From: JBIOJM01 sp044450785
GTDB taxonomy: Bacteria; Planctomycetota; Planctomycetia; Isosphaerales; Isosphaeraceae
Assembly: GCA_044450785.1 (NCBI GenBank)
Contig: JBIOJM010000457.1
Coordinates: 1 to 6,508, forward strand
Length of the DNA: 6,508 bases
Direction: 5' to 3'
Shown: positions 1 to 5,852 of the stretch, piece after piece
Layout: the number at the start of each line of letters is the position of its first letter
Position numbering within the stretch: position 1 is the first letter of the stretch
Position numbers and translations under genes: made by a program
The notes under the pieces: model-generated
Database searches by the model: none
Told to the model about the DNA's origin: nothing
Seen by the model: only the letters and a program-made list of their open reading frames with translations

Positions 1-595
1 CTGCTCCGGCCCTACGTCAACGTCAGCGACGACGATTTCCGGCTCCTGGTCGTCTGGTCGGCCGCCGCGCTCCGGCCCGCCGGCCCCTATCCCATCCGGT
101 CCTCTACGGCGAGCACGGCTCGGCCAAGACCAGCACGGCCAATGTCGTTCGCCTGCTGATCGATCCCCGGGCCGCACCCTTGCGCGGCCAGTCCCGAAAC
201 ACCCGTGCCCTCATGGTCTCGGCCGCCAACCGTTGGGTGCTTTGCCGCGCATGGCCGACTTCGCCGCATTCGCCGAGGCGGTCGGCCGAGCGCTCGGCTG
301 GCCCGCCGATTCGGTCCTCTCAGACTACAACGACAATCGCCGGGACGCCGCCCTGACCTATCTCGAAGACTCGCCGCTGACTGACATCCTGCTCGAGCTC
401 GCCCCCTACAAGCTCGTTTGGATCCGTACCGCCTCCGACCTGCTGGCCGAGCTCACCACCTGGGCCGGTATAAGGGTTACTGTCTCGCCCCGCTGGCCTA
501 AATCGCCGCTGGCGCTCTCCAGAGAGCTGCGCCGCATCGCCCCCCAAATGCGCATGCACGGCGTCTCCATCATGTTCCTCAGAACCGACGAATAG
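1..595 (+). pseudogene. Decayed primase/helicase-like P-loop ATPase gene (3' part, 5' end outside window)
   Basis: Three reading frames together spell one protein. Frame 1 (1-96) reads LRPYVNVSDDDFRLLVVW and ends at PYPI. Frame 3 resumes at 99 with VLYGEHGSAKTSTANVVRLL, a Walker A-like P-loop (GEHGSAKT), and runs to NRWVL at about 239. Frame 2 continues from about 242 with LPRMADFAAFAEAVGRALGW to a TAG at 593. The first shift looks like a single lost base in what should read ATC-CTG-GTC near 97. At the second shift, the Walker B/sensor part expected between NRWVL and LPRMADF is missing, so a deletion joins them. From memory, intact relatives are large ATPases of mobile-element or primase/polymerase type, often annotated only as ATP-binding proteins, with a C-terminal part like the one seen here (TASDLLAEL, WPKSPLALSRELRRIAPQMR). 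It is not expected to make a working ATPase. Family membership is from recall; the frame breaks are visible directly. Confidence 0.72.
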
Positions 596-725
596 CGTTT
601 CATCGAGATCATCAGCACAAAACCTCCGATACCAGAAGAGCCGCACGTAAGTGTGGGTGACATAGAGAGTTGCCCCCGCGAGCTGATTCACGCAGACTCG
701 GACGCAGCTTAAGTCCCGGCGATGG

Positions 726-757
726 GATGACGCTTGATGACGCTTGATGACGCTTGA
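726..757. repeat. 10-bp tandem repeat, unit GATGACGCTT, 3.2 copies
   Basis: Three perfect copies of GATGACGCTT start at 726, 736 and 746, followed by GA before the sequence diverges into AAAACACG. A 10-bp period does not preserve reading frame, so it is unlikely to be selected as coding. It lies about 14 bp past the extended reading frame of the decayed ATPase gene and may be part of that gene's degenerate tail or a slippage-prone minisatellite. Confidence 0.9.
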
Positions 758-803
758 AAACACGCTTTGTGTGTATTCTCTCTTGGTCCTCTTACGTGTT
801 TTC
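756..803. repeat. Inverted repeat, 9-bp arms (GAAAACACG / CGTGTTTTC)
   Basis: GAAAACACG at 756-764 is perfectly complementary to CGTGTTTTC at 795-803, with a 30-base pyrimidine-rich loop. It begins exactly where the 10-bp tandem repeat ends. It could be a weak transcript-end structure for the upstream gene, but there is no T-run after the second arm. The function is unknown. Confidence 0.55.
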
Positions 804-833
804 GCGGGTAACATGAGCTGGGGTTAGAGTAAA

Positions 834-860
834 GTCGCCTTTCGCGGAGCGAAAGACGAC
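834..860. repeat. 27-bp palindromic hairpin (REP/MITE-like)
   Basis: GTCGCCTTTCGC (834-845), loop GGA (846-848), GCGAAAGACGAC (849-860): the 12-base arms match at 11 positions. Both transcripts could form a stable hairpin. The tight loop and the position between genes resemble an interspersed palindromic element. Copy number elsewhere in the genome cannot be seen from one window. Confidence 0.75.
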
Positions 861-899
861 ACACAGACCTCCCACCACCCGCCACGCTCCACGCTCCCG

Positions 900-928
900 T
901 TCGGCGACAGCGAATTCAGTGCGCCGAA
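900..928. repeat. Inverted repeat, 7-bp arms (TTCGGCG / CGCCGAA)
   Basis: TTCGGCG at 900-906 pairs with CGCCGAA at 922-928 around a 15-base loop containing an EcoRI-type GAATTC. Together with the palindromes at 834-860 and 940-953 it makes a cluster of dyad symmetries over about 120 bp, which could be one composite repeat element. Confidence 0.5.
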
Positions 929-939
929 GCGGAGTGAAC

Positions 940-953
940 GGTTACCGGTGACC
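940..953. repeat. Imperfect 14-bp palindrome GGTTACCGGTGACC
   Basis: The sequence equals its reverse complement at 12 of 14 positions (one mismatched pair). It is short enough to arise by chance but could be an operator-like dyad. It lies 160 bp upstream of the epimerase start, and nothing else ties it to regulation. Confidence 0.3.
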
Positions 954-1088
954 CAATTCCTCGTGGGATTGCGTTGCAATGACCTGACGTTGCGTGAGAG
1001 ACTCGGTGCTCTGTTGGGAGGACCTGAGGCCATGATCAAATCACCGAATACTACTGACTATCCCCCGAAACTGCGGTATCTTCAGTAG
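948..1088 (+). CDS. Doubtful small ORF (46 codons, GTG start), unknown function
   Basis: This frame is open from 828 to a TAG at 1086-1088, with the first usable start a GTG at 948 (46 residues). An inner ATG at 1032 would give 18 residues and has a strong ribosome-site-like GGGAGGA nine bases upstream. Residues of the longer form include an amphipathic stretch, NDLTLRERLGALLGGPEAM, followed by a Pro/Tyr/Lys tail ending KLRYLQ. I recognise no family. It ends 24 bases before the epimerase ATG on the same strand, so it could be a leader peptide or the remnant of a lost gene's 3' end. The region overlaps the palindromes upstream, which argues that the GTG form is not an ordinary gene. Confidence 0.22.
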   Translation: MTQFLVGLRCNDLTLRERLGALLGGPEAMIKSPNTTDYPPKLRYLQ

Positions 1089-1099
1089 TCTTGGTGCAC

Positions 1100-1105
1100 G
1101 AGGGA
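1100..1105 (+). promoter_or_regulatory. Ribosome binding site of the epimerase gene
   Basis: GAGGGA ends seven bases before the ATG at 1113. It supports this start over an upstream in-frame alternative, and the protein then begins directly with a signal peptide. Confidence 0.6.
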
Positions 1106-1112
1106 TCGGTCC

Positions 1113-2282
1113 ATGCGAAATGGCATCGTTTTGACTGTGGCGGCTGCTTCCTTATTCTGGATGCCGGGTTCGCGCGGCCTGGGCGCGGACGCACGATCCG
1201 GCGCGGATTCCACAAGCCAGAGGAGCGTTCGAAGGATGGAATTCGGGAAAACACCGGACGGAACTCCGGTCGACATGTACGTGCTGTCGAACGGCAGGAT
1301 CACGGTCAAGGTCATTACCTACGGGGCGATCATCACCGAGATCGACGTTCCGGACCGGCATGGGAAGCTTGGCGACGTGGTCCTCGGTTTCGACAATCTC
1401 GCGGGATACCTGGGCGGCCACCCGTATTTCGGCGCCGCCACGGGCAGGGTCGCCAACCGCATCGCCAGGGGTCAATTCACGCTCGACGGCAAGGAGTACA
1501 AGCTGGCCGTCAATAACGCGCCGAACTCCCTGCACGGAGGGCTGAAAGGCTTCGACAAGGTCGTCTGGAAGGCTCACGATGCCAGCGGACCGATCGGCCC
1601 GGCAGTCCGGATGACGTATCTCAGCCCCGACGGAGAGGAAGGATATCCGGGAAACCTCGCCGTCAGTGTGACGTATACGGTCATGCCCGACGCCGAGCTG
1701 AAGATCGACTACACGGCAACCACCGACAAGGCGACGCCGGTCAACCTCACCAACCACAGCTACTTCAACCTCGCCGGGCCTGCCTCCGGAACGATCCTGG
1801 ACCATGAAGTCATGCTCCCGTCCGATCAATATACTCCGGTCGATGACACGATGATCCCGACGGGGGAGGTCCTGCCCGTGCGAGGGACGCCTCTGGACTT
1901 CACGAAGCCGGCGACGTTCGGCGCTCGGATCGGCGAGATCAAGGGCGAGCCGGGCGGATACGACCACAACTACGTGGTGGGCGGCGACCACAAGCGGCCC
2001 ATCCTGGCTGCCCGCGTGCGCGAGCCCGTGAGCGGCCGGGTGCTGGAAATGTTCACCACCGAGCCGGGGGTGCAACTCTACACCGCCAACTTCCTGGACG
2101 GAACGCTCAAGGGGAAAGGCGTCGTCGTGTACAAGAAACACCAAGCGTTTTGCCTGGAGGCCCAACACTTCCCCGACGCCGTCCATCACGCCAGTTTTCC
2201 CTCGACTATCCTGAGACCAGGCGCGAAGTATACTCAAACGACCATCTACCGATTCTCCGCTGATCAGGCGAACTCCCGATGA
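1113..2282 (+). CDS. galM: Exported aldose 1-epimerase (galactose mutarotase family)
   Basis: Interconverts alpha and beta anomers of glucose, galactose and related aldoses. The 389-residue protein begins with a Sec-type signal peptide: short basic start MRNG, hydrophobic core about 5-18 and likely cleavage after GADA (about residue 27), so it should act in the periplasm or outside. The mature part covers the full mutarotase fold. It carries GRVANRI (111-117), SLHGG with His141, NHSYFNLAG (214-222) with the general-acid His215, DHN at 284-286, and FCLEAQHFPDA (346-356) with the catalytic-base Glu349. All expected catalytic residues are present. The length is normal for a secreted member (cytoplasmic forms are about 340). 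Its TGA overlaps the ATG of the dehydrogenase, so the two are probably co-transcribed and translationally coupled. Exact sugar preference cannot be read from the sequence; glucose is inferred from the neighbours. Confidence 0.93.
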   Translation: MRNGIVLTVAAASLFWMPGSRGLGADARSGADSTSQRSVRRMEFGKTPDGTPVDMYVLSNGRITVKVITYGAIITEIDVPDRHGKLGDVVLGFDNLAGYLGGHPYFGAATGRVANRIARGQFTLDGKEYKLAVNNAPNSLHGGLKGFDKVVWKAHDASGPIGPAVRMTYLSPDGEEGYPGNLAVSVTYTVMPDAELKIDYTATTDKATPVNLTNHSYFNLAGPASGTILDHEVMLPSDQYTPVDDTMIPTGEVLPVRGTPLDFTKPATFGARIGEIKGEPGGYDHNYVVGGDHKRPILAARVREPVSGRVLEMFTTEPGVQLYTANFLDGTLKGKGVVVYKKHQAFCLEAQHFPDAVHHASFPSTILRPGAKYTQTTIYRFSADQANSR

Positions 2283-3400
2283 AAGCCGTTGCCGTCCTGC
2301 CTGGCAAGCCGAATAGCGTCCACCTGCGAGATATCCCCGTCCCCAAGCTGACCGACCAGCCCCATCCGCACGTTTGCCGGGTCGCCGAGGAACGCGCCGT
2401 GCTCGTCAAGGTGCTGCAAATCGGCGTCGATGCAACGGACCGCGAGATCAACGAGGCCCTCTACGGCAAGGCCCCGCCGGGCGGCGAGCATCTCGTCATC
2501 GGTCATGAGAGCTTCGGGCAGGTCATCGAGGTGGGCGACAGGGTGAACGAGGTCCGGCCGGGCGACTTTGTTTCCTGCACGGTCCGCAGGCCGGGCAAGT
2601 CATTGTTCGACCTGATCGGGCGGAATGACATCACCAGCGAAGAAACGTACTACGAGCGGGGCATCAACCTGTGCCACGGATTCCTGGCCGAGTACTTCGT
2701 CGACGACGCCGAATACATCGTCAAGGTGCCGCGGAATCTGAGGCATCTCGGCGTCCTGTCCGAGCCGGCCAGCGTCTGCGCCAAGGCCATCCAGCAGGCG
2801 TTTCTCGCCCAGCAACGGCTCCAGGTCTGGCACCCGCGACGCGCGTTCGTGCTCGGCGCCGGACAGATCGGACTTCTCGCCACGATGATGCTCAAGCTGC
2901 GCGGGATCGAGGTCCACACGCTCGCCACCAAGCCCAGGCCGCATCGTAAGTCGGCGATCGTCGAGGCTTACGGCGCCACCTACGTGAGCACCGACCAAAC
3001 CTCGATCGCAACCCTCGCCGGTCAGGTGGGCAAGCCGGATCTCATCTTCGAGGCAACCGGCAATGCGGAGGTCTCCTTCCGCGCCATGGAAGTGCTCGCG
3101 CATAACGGGGCCTTGATCTGGACCAGCATCACCGGCGGCAACCACGACGTGACGATCGACGCCGCCAGGATCAACCTGGAATGGGTGCTCGGCAACAAGC
3201 TCTTGGTATCCAGCGTCAATGGCAACCGCCGTCACTTCGAGCAGGGCATCCAGGCCCTTTCCCACGGCGAGCTGACCTATCCGGGCGTCACGGGGCAGAT
3301 CCTGACACACGCCGTCCCCGGTCTGGAAAACTACCAGGAGATGATACGGCTGCTGGAAGAGAAGGAGGCCCTCAAGGTCTTCGTCAACGTCGCGGAGTGA
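2279..3400 (+). CDS. gdh: Glucose 1-dehydrogenase, zinc-dependent MDR family, archaeal type
   Basis: Oxidises beta-D-glucose with NAD(P)+ to gluconolactone, the first step of non-phosphorylated Entner-Doudoroff metabolism. The 373-residue cytoplasmic protein has no signal peptide. It has a GroES-like catalytic domain (about 1-165), a Rossmann domain with GAGQIG (193-198), and a C-terminal return to the catalytic domain. Catalytic zinc ligands by alignment from memory are Asp51 (VDATDREI), His76-Glu77 (GHESFG) and Glu162 (SEPAS). Sulfolobus and Thermoplasma enzymes have Cys at the first position; haloarchaeal enzymes have Asp. The segment TVRRPG...YYERGI...HGFLAEYF is also haloarchaeal-like, and the four-cysteine structural zinc lobe is absent (only Cys100 and Cys132 nearby). 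Basic residues after the second Rossmann strand (Lys218, Arg220) would suit NADP+. The start lies in an ATGA overlap with the epimerase stop, with no good ribosome site, so coupling is likely. It could oxidise galactose or another aldose instead. Confidence 0.88.
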   Translation: MKAVAVLPGKPNSVHLRDIPVPKLTDQPHPHVCRVAEERAVLVKVLQIGVDATDREINEALYGKAPPGGEHLVIGHESFGQVIEVGDRVNEVRPGDFVSCTVRRPGKSLFDLIGRNDITSEETYYERGINLCHGFLAEYFVDDAEYIVKVPRNLRHLGVLSEPASVCAKAIQQAFLAQQRLQVWHPRRAFVLGAGQIGLLATMMLKLRGIEVHTLATKPRPHRKSAIVEAYGATYVSTDQTSIATLAGQVGKPDLIFEATGNAEVSFRAMEVLAHNGALIWTSITGGNHDVTIDAARINLEWVLGNKLLVSSVNGNRRHFEQGIQALSHGELTYPGVTGQILTHAVPGLENYQEMIRLLEEKEALKVFVNVAE

Positions 3401-3402
3401 TC

Positions 3403-3406
3403 GGAG
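3403..3406 (+). promoter_or_regulatory. Ribosome binding site of the sugar kinase gene
   Basis: GGAG lies in the 11-base gap after the dehydrogenase stop and five bases before the ATG at 3412. It selects this start; the same frame is open upstream but overlaps the dehydrogenase by more than 200 bases, with no support. Confidence 0.55.
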
Positions 3407-3411
3407 CATTC

Positions 3412-4494
3412 ATGAACAGCTTGAATATTCGCAAGGATTCGTGCGACCTGGATTTCCTTGCCCTGGGGGCACTCGTCCACCGGCTCGATCCGGGTGTGAT
3501 CCCGTTCCGGAAGGCACGCTCGGTCGAGATTCACGTTTCCGGCGGCGAGTACAACGTCGCGGCGGGGCTTGCCGACTGCTTCGGTCTCAAGACCGGCATC
3601 GCCTCGGCGATGGTCAATTATCCGATTGGCGAGCTCGTTCAGGCCCGCGTGCGTGAAACGGGCGTCACGCCCTTTTACAAGTGGTTCGAGCACGACGGGG
3701 TGCGCGGGCCGAACATCGCCACCGTCTACAGCGACCGGGGCTACGGCGTCCGCCCACCGGTCGTTTTCTACAACCGGTCGAACGAGGCCGGCGCGCTGCT
3801 CAAGCCCGGGGATTTCGACTGGGCGCGGATCTTTGGCCGCGGCGTCCGCTGGTTCCACTCGGGCGGCATCTTCGCCTCCTTGTCCGAGACGACCGCCCCC
3901 TTGATCGTCGAGGGCATGCAGGCCGCCAAGGCGGCGGGTGCCCTCACCTCATTCGACCTGAACTATCGGGCGAAACTGTGGGCATCCGCCGGCGGAGCGA
4001 AGCGCGGCCAGCAGCTCATGAACCAGATCGCCGGCCAGCTTGATGCCCTGTTCGGGAACGAGGAAGACCTGCAGAAGGGTCTCGGAATCGCCGGTCCCGA
4101 CGTCGCCTCCAAGTCGAGCCTCGACCCCGACACGTTCTTCGCGCTGATTGACCGCGTGGTCGAGCGGCATCCCAACATCAAGGTCGTCGCGACGACCCTG
4201 CGCGAGGTGCACTCGACCAACCGCCACGACTGGGCGGCCGTTTTGTGGCTCGAGGGCCAACGGTACGTGAGCCCCATGCGTCAACTCGACGTGCTCGACC
4301 GCATCGGCGGCGGCGACGGATTCGCCTCCGGCCTCCTTTACGGCCTGCTTTCAGGGCAATCGCCGGAACAGTCTCTGCGCCTCGGCTGGGCGCATGGAGC
4401 GCTTCTGACCACCTTCCCCGGCGACGTCACCATGGCCAGGCTGCCCGAGGTGGAGGCGCTCGCCCAGGGTGGAACGGCGCGCGTCCAGCGCTGA
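3412..4494 (+). CDS. kdgK: PfkB-family sugar kinase, probable 2-keto-3-deoxygluconate kinase
   Basis: Transfers phosphate from ATP to a sugar or sugar acid; in this operon KDG to KDPG is the best guess. The 360-residue protein has the ribokinase/PfkB fold: substrate-side glycine motif SGGEYNVAAGLA (43-54), strand motif FDLNYRAKLW (181-190) typical of the KDG kinase branch, GNEEDL (215-220), and the C-terminal signature DRIGGGDGFASGLLYGLL (296-313) with the catalytic base Asp302 and the anion hole before it. The signature reads GGGD where many PfkB kinases have GAGD, a variant I recall from KDG-kinase-like proteins. It follows the dehydrogenase by 11 bp, so the two belong to one operon. The gluconate dehydratase that would link their reactions is not in the window. 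Other substrates such as ketohexoses or 5-dehydro-2-deoxygluconate cannot be excluded. Confidence 0.85.
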   Translation: MNSLNIRKDSCDLDFLALGALVHRLDPGVIPFRKARSVEIHVSGGEYNVAAGLADCFGLKTGIASAMVNYPIGELVQARVRETGVTPFYKWFEHDGVRGPNIATVYSDRGYGVRPPVVFYNRSNEAGALLKPGDFDWARIFGRGVRWFHSGGIFASLSETTAPLIVEGMQAAKAAGALTSFDLNYRAKLWASAGGAKRGQQLMNQIAGQLDALFGNEEDLQKGLGIAGPDVASKSSLDPDTFFALIDRVVERHPNIKVVATTLREVHSTNRHDWAAVLWLEGQRYVSPMRQLDVLDRIGGGDGFASGLLYGLLSGQSPEQSLRLGWAHGALLTTFPGDVTMARLPEVEALAQGGTARVQR

Positions 4495-4501
4495 TCTGGA
4501 A

Positions 4502-4543
4502 ACGCCGGCAGGCCCCGGTTGGGGCAGGGAGGGGCGCCGGCGT
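4502..4543 (+). terminator. Compound GC-rich hairpin after the sugar operon
   Basis: ACGCCGGC (4502-4509) pairs perfectly with GCCGGCGT (4536-4543). Inside it, GCCCC (4512-4516) pairs with GGGGC (4521-4525) around GGTT. The structure starts eight bases after the kinase stop, as a transcript-end or 3' stabilising hairpin would. No T-run follows, so it is not a classical intrinsic terminator. Confidence 0.4.
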
Positions 4544-4564
4544 CGCATGTGAGGGCGGGGGTGA

Positions 4565-4593
4565 GCTGATGAAAAGCTGGGCTTTTCATCAGC
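4565..4593. repeat. Perfect 13-bp inverted repeat, hairpin with 3-base loop
   Basis: GCTGATGAAAAGC (4565-4577), loop TGG, GCTTTTCATCAGC (4581-4593), with no mismatch. It lies between the first hairpin and the peptidase start, 42 bases before the ATG at 4636. It could terminate or attenuate transcription, protect mRNA ends, bind a protein as DNA, or be a copy of an interspersed palindrome. No U-tract follows. Confidence 0.8.
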
Positions 4594-4635
4594 CCGGGGC
4601 GGTGGATTCACAGGCCGAGGATGGAGACGAAGACG

Positions 4636-5781
4636 ATGCTGACCGCCTTGGGATGCGCCACGCGTCGGAAACGGCTCTGGGAGGCGTTGCCGGCGCCGTG
4701 CGACCTCTTGGTCGTGGGTGACCCGTCTCACCTGGTCTATTTCGCCGGCTATGTGCCATCTCCATTCGTCTTCCGAACGGTCGAGTCGGGTGCCCTCCTA
4801 CTGCTCGAGCCGGCGCATGCGACCTTGGTTGCCGACGACATGCTCGGTCCATTCCTCGACAGCGCGTTCGTTGACGAAGTGGTCGCCCCTGTCTGGTATG
4901 ACGGCAAACACTCGGCCCCACATCGCCGGCGGCGGCTCGTCGAATCGGTCCTGGATCGCGTGTCGAAGATACCGGGGAGCCGGATCGGCATCGAGCTCTC
5001 GAGCGTCCCCTCGGGGGTGGTCGAGGGCTTGCGTTCGGCAAGACCGGGTATGGAGATCTTCGACGTCGCTCCCATCATCCGGCCGCTCAGGCGAGCCAAG
5101 GACACGGACGAGATCGAGGTCATGCGCCGCTCGATGCGCGCCGGTGAAGCGGGACTTGCCGCCGCTCTTGTGCAAATGAAGCCGGGGATGACGGAGCTGG
5201 ACGCCTACCTGATCGTCCAGAACGCGGCGATCAAGGACCTGGGCGAGCAGGCGATCGTCTACGGCGACTTCGCATCCGGGCCCCGTTGCGAGATCGAAAA
5301 GGGCGGCCCGCCGACCTCGCGACAGATCGAACGGGGCGACCTGCTCCTGCTCGACTTTTCGGTGGTCGTCGCCGGCTACCGTGGGGACTTCACCAACACG
5401 TTCGCCATCGGGGCCGGGCCGACACTCCGCCAGTGTGAGCTGTTTGAGGCGTGCTCAGGCGCCCTCCGCGCCGGCGAGGCAAGCCTGAGGGCGGGCGCGC
5501 TTGCCCGCGAGGTCGACGCCGCCGTCCGCGGACGATTCGAATCCCTCGGGCTCGCTCACGCTTTCACCAGCCATTCGGGACACGGACTGGGCCTCGGACA
5601 CCCCGAGCCCCCTTATTTCGTCCCGGAGAGCGACGAGATTCTCCAAGCCGGCGACGTCGTCGCCCTCGAGCCCGGCTTGTACATCGAAGGCGTCGGCGGC
5701 ATGCGCTACGAACGGAATTACCTGGTCACGGCGGAGGGCTTCGAGACCCTCTCCAATCATGAGATCCGGATCGCGCAATGA
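4636..5781 (+). CDS. M24-family metallopeptidase (Xaa-Pro dipeptidase/creatinase-like)
   Basis: Probably cleaves Xaa-Pro dipeptides or N-terminal residues before proline in the cytoplasm; no signal peptide is seen. The 381-residue protein has a creatinase-type N-terminal domain (about 1-145, with DPSHLVYFAGY) and a C-terminal pita-bread domain. The five dinuclear metal ligands are all present: Asp240 (LLDFSVV), Asp251 (YRGDFTNTF), His316 (HSGHGLGLGHPEPP), Glu345 (ALEPGLY) and Glu359 (MRYERNYLV). Length suits prolidase or PepQ-like proteins. The start at 4636 is chosen because GGAG lies nine bases upstream; an in-frame ATG at 4621 would add five residues but has GAGG directly touching it, too close to work well. 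It is separated from the sugar operon by about 140 bp with two hairpins, so it may have its own promoter. Substrate is not determined; M24 also contains creatinases and non-peptidase members. Confidence 0.87.
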   Translation: MLTALGCATRRKRLWEALPAPCDLLVVGDPSHLVYFAGYVPSPFVFRTVESGALLLLEPAHATLVADDMLGPFLDSAFVDEVVAPVWYDGKHSAPHRRRRLVESVLDRVSKIPGSRIGIELSSVPSGVVEGLRSARPGMEIFDVAPIIRPLRRAKDTDEIEVMRRSMRAGEAGLAAALVQMKPGMTELDAYLIVQNAAIKDLGEQAIVYGDFASGPRCEIEKGGPPTSRQIERGDLLLLDFSVVVAGYRGDFTNTFAIGAGPTLRQCELFEACSGALRAGEASLRAGALAREVDAAVRGRFESLGLAHAFTSHSGHGLGLGHPEPPYFVPESDEILQAGDVVALEPGLYIEGVGGMRYERNYLVTAEGFETLSNHEIRIAQ

Positions 5782-5783
5782 TG

Positions 5784-5839
5784 TCCTTGGTCCTTAGTCC
5801 TTGGTCCTTGGTCCTTGGTCCTTGGTCCTTGGTCGGTGG
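5784..5839. repeat. Heptamer minisatellite, unit TCCTTGG, 7 copies plus one degenerate
   Basis: Seven tandem units run from 5784 to 5832; the second is TCCTTAG and the others are perfect. A degenerate TCGGTGG follows at 5833-5839. The array starts two bases after the peptidase stop codon. A 7-bp period shifts frame each unit, so it is non-coding. It is probably prone to copy-number change by slippage. Confidence 0.95.
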
Positions 5840-5852
5840 TCAGTGAAAACTT

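Larger units (their letters stand above)
596..1112. other. Gene-poor interval rich in short repeats
   Basis: No convincing protein gene lies between the decayed ATPase and the epimerase. The first part (596-712) continues the ATPase frame after its TAG stop as far as a TAA at 710-712. It is followed by a 10-bp tandem repeat (726-757), a long-range inverted repeat (756-803), a tight palindrome (834-860), a second inverted repeat (900-928), an imperfect 14-bp palindrome (940-953) and a doubtful small ORF (948-1088). The epimerase promoter must lie here or further upstream, but no -35/-10 pair with good spacing was recognised. Confidence 0.6.

Noticed and set aside
726..757. CRISPR-like array at the tandem repeats (also considered at 5784-5839)
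   Set aside because: Units of 10 and 7 bp are directly adjacent with no spacers, and no cas gene is present.
754..779. Sigma70-like promoter, TTGAAA (754-759) and TATTCT (774-779)
   Set aside because: The spacer is only 14 bases, and the hexamers lie inside repeat DNA more than 330 bp from the epimerase start.
1152..2237. 361-codon open frame on the minus strand opposite the epimerase
   Set aside because: It is a shadow of a high-GC gene. The plus strand has every mutarotase motif in place, and the antisense product is low-complexity, rich in Val/Arg/Asp/His, with no recognisable domain.
2600..3409. 269-codon open frame on the minus strand opposite the glucose dehydrogenase
   Set aside because: Same reason: the plus-strand product is a clear MDR enzyme, and the antisense translation resembles no family.
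3181..3411. Upstream extension of the kinase frame
   Set aside because: It would overlap the dehydrogenase by more than 200 bases. The ATG at 3412 has a well-placed GGAG, and PfkB homology begins shortly after it.
4621..4635. ATG at 4621 as start of the peptidase
   Set aside because: It is in frame, but the only ribosome-site-like GAGG touches the ATG; the ATG at 4636 has GGAG nine bases upstream. The choice affects only five residues and remains uncertain.
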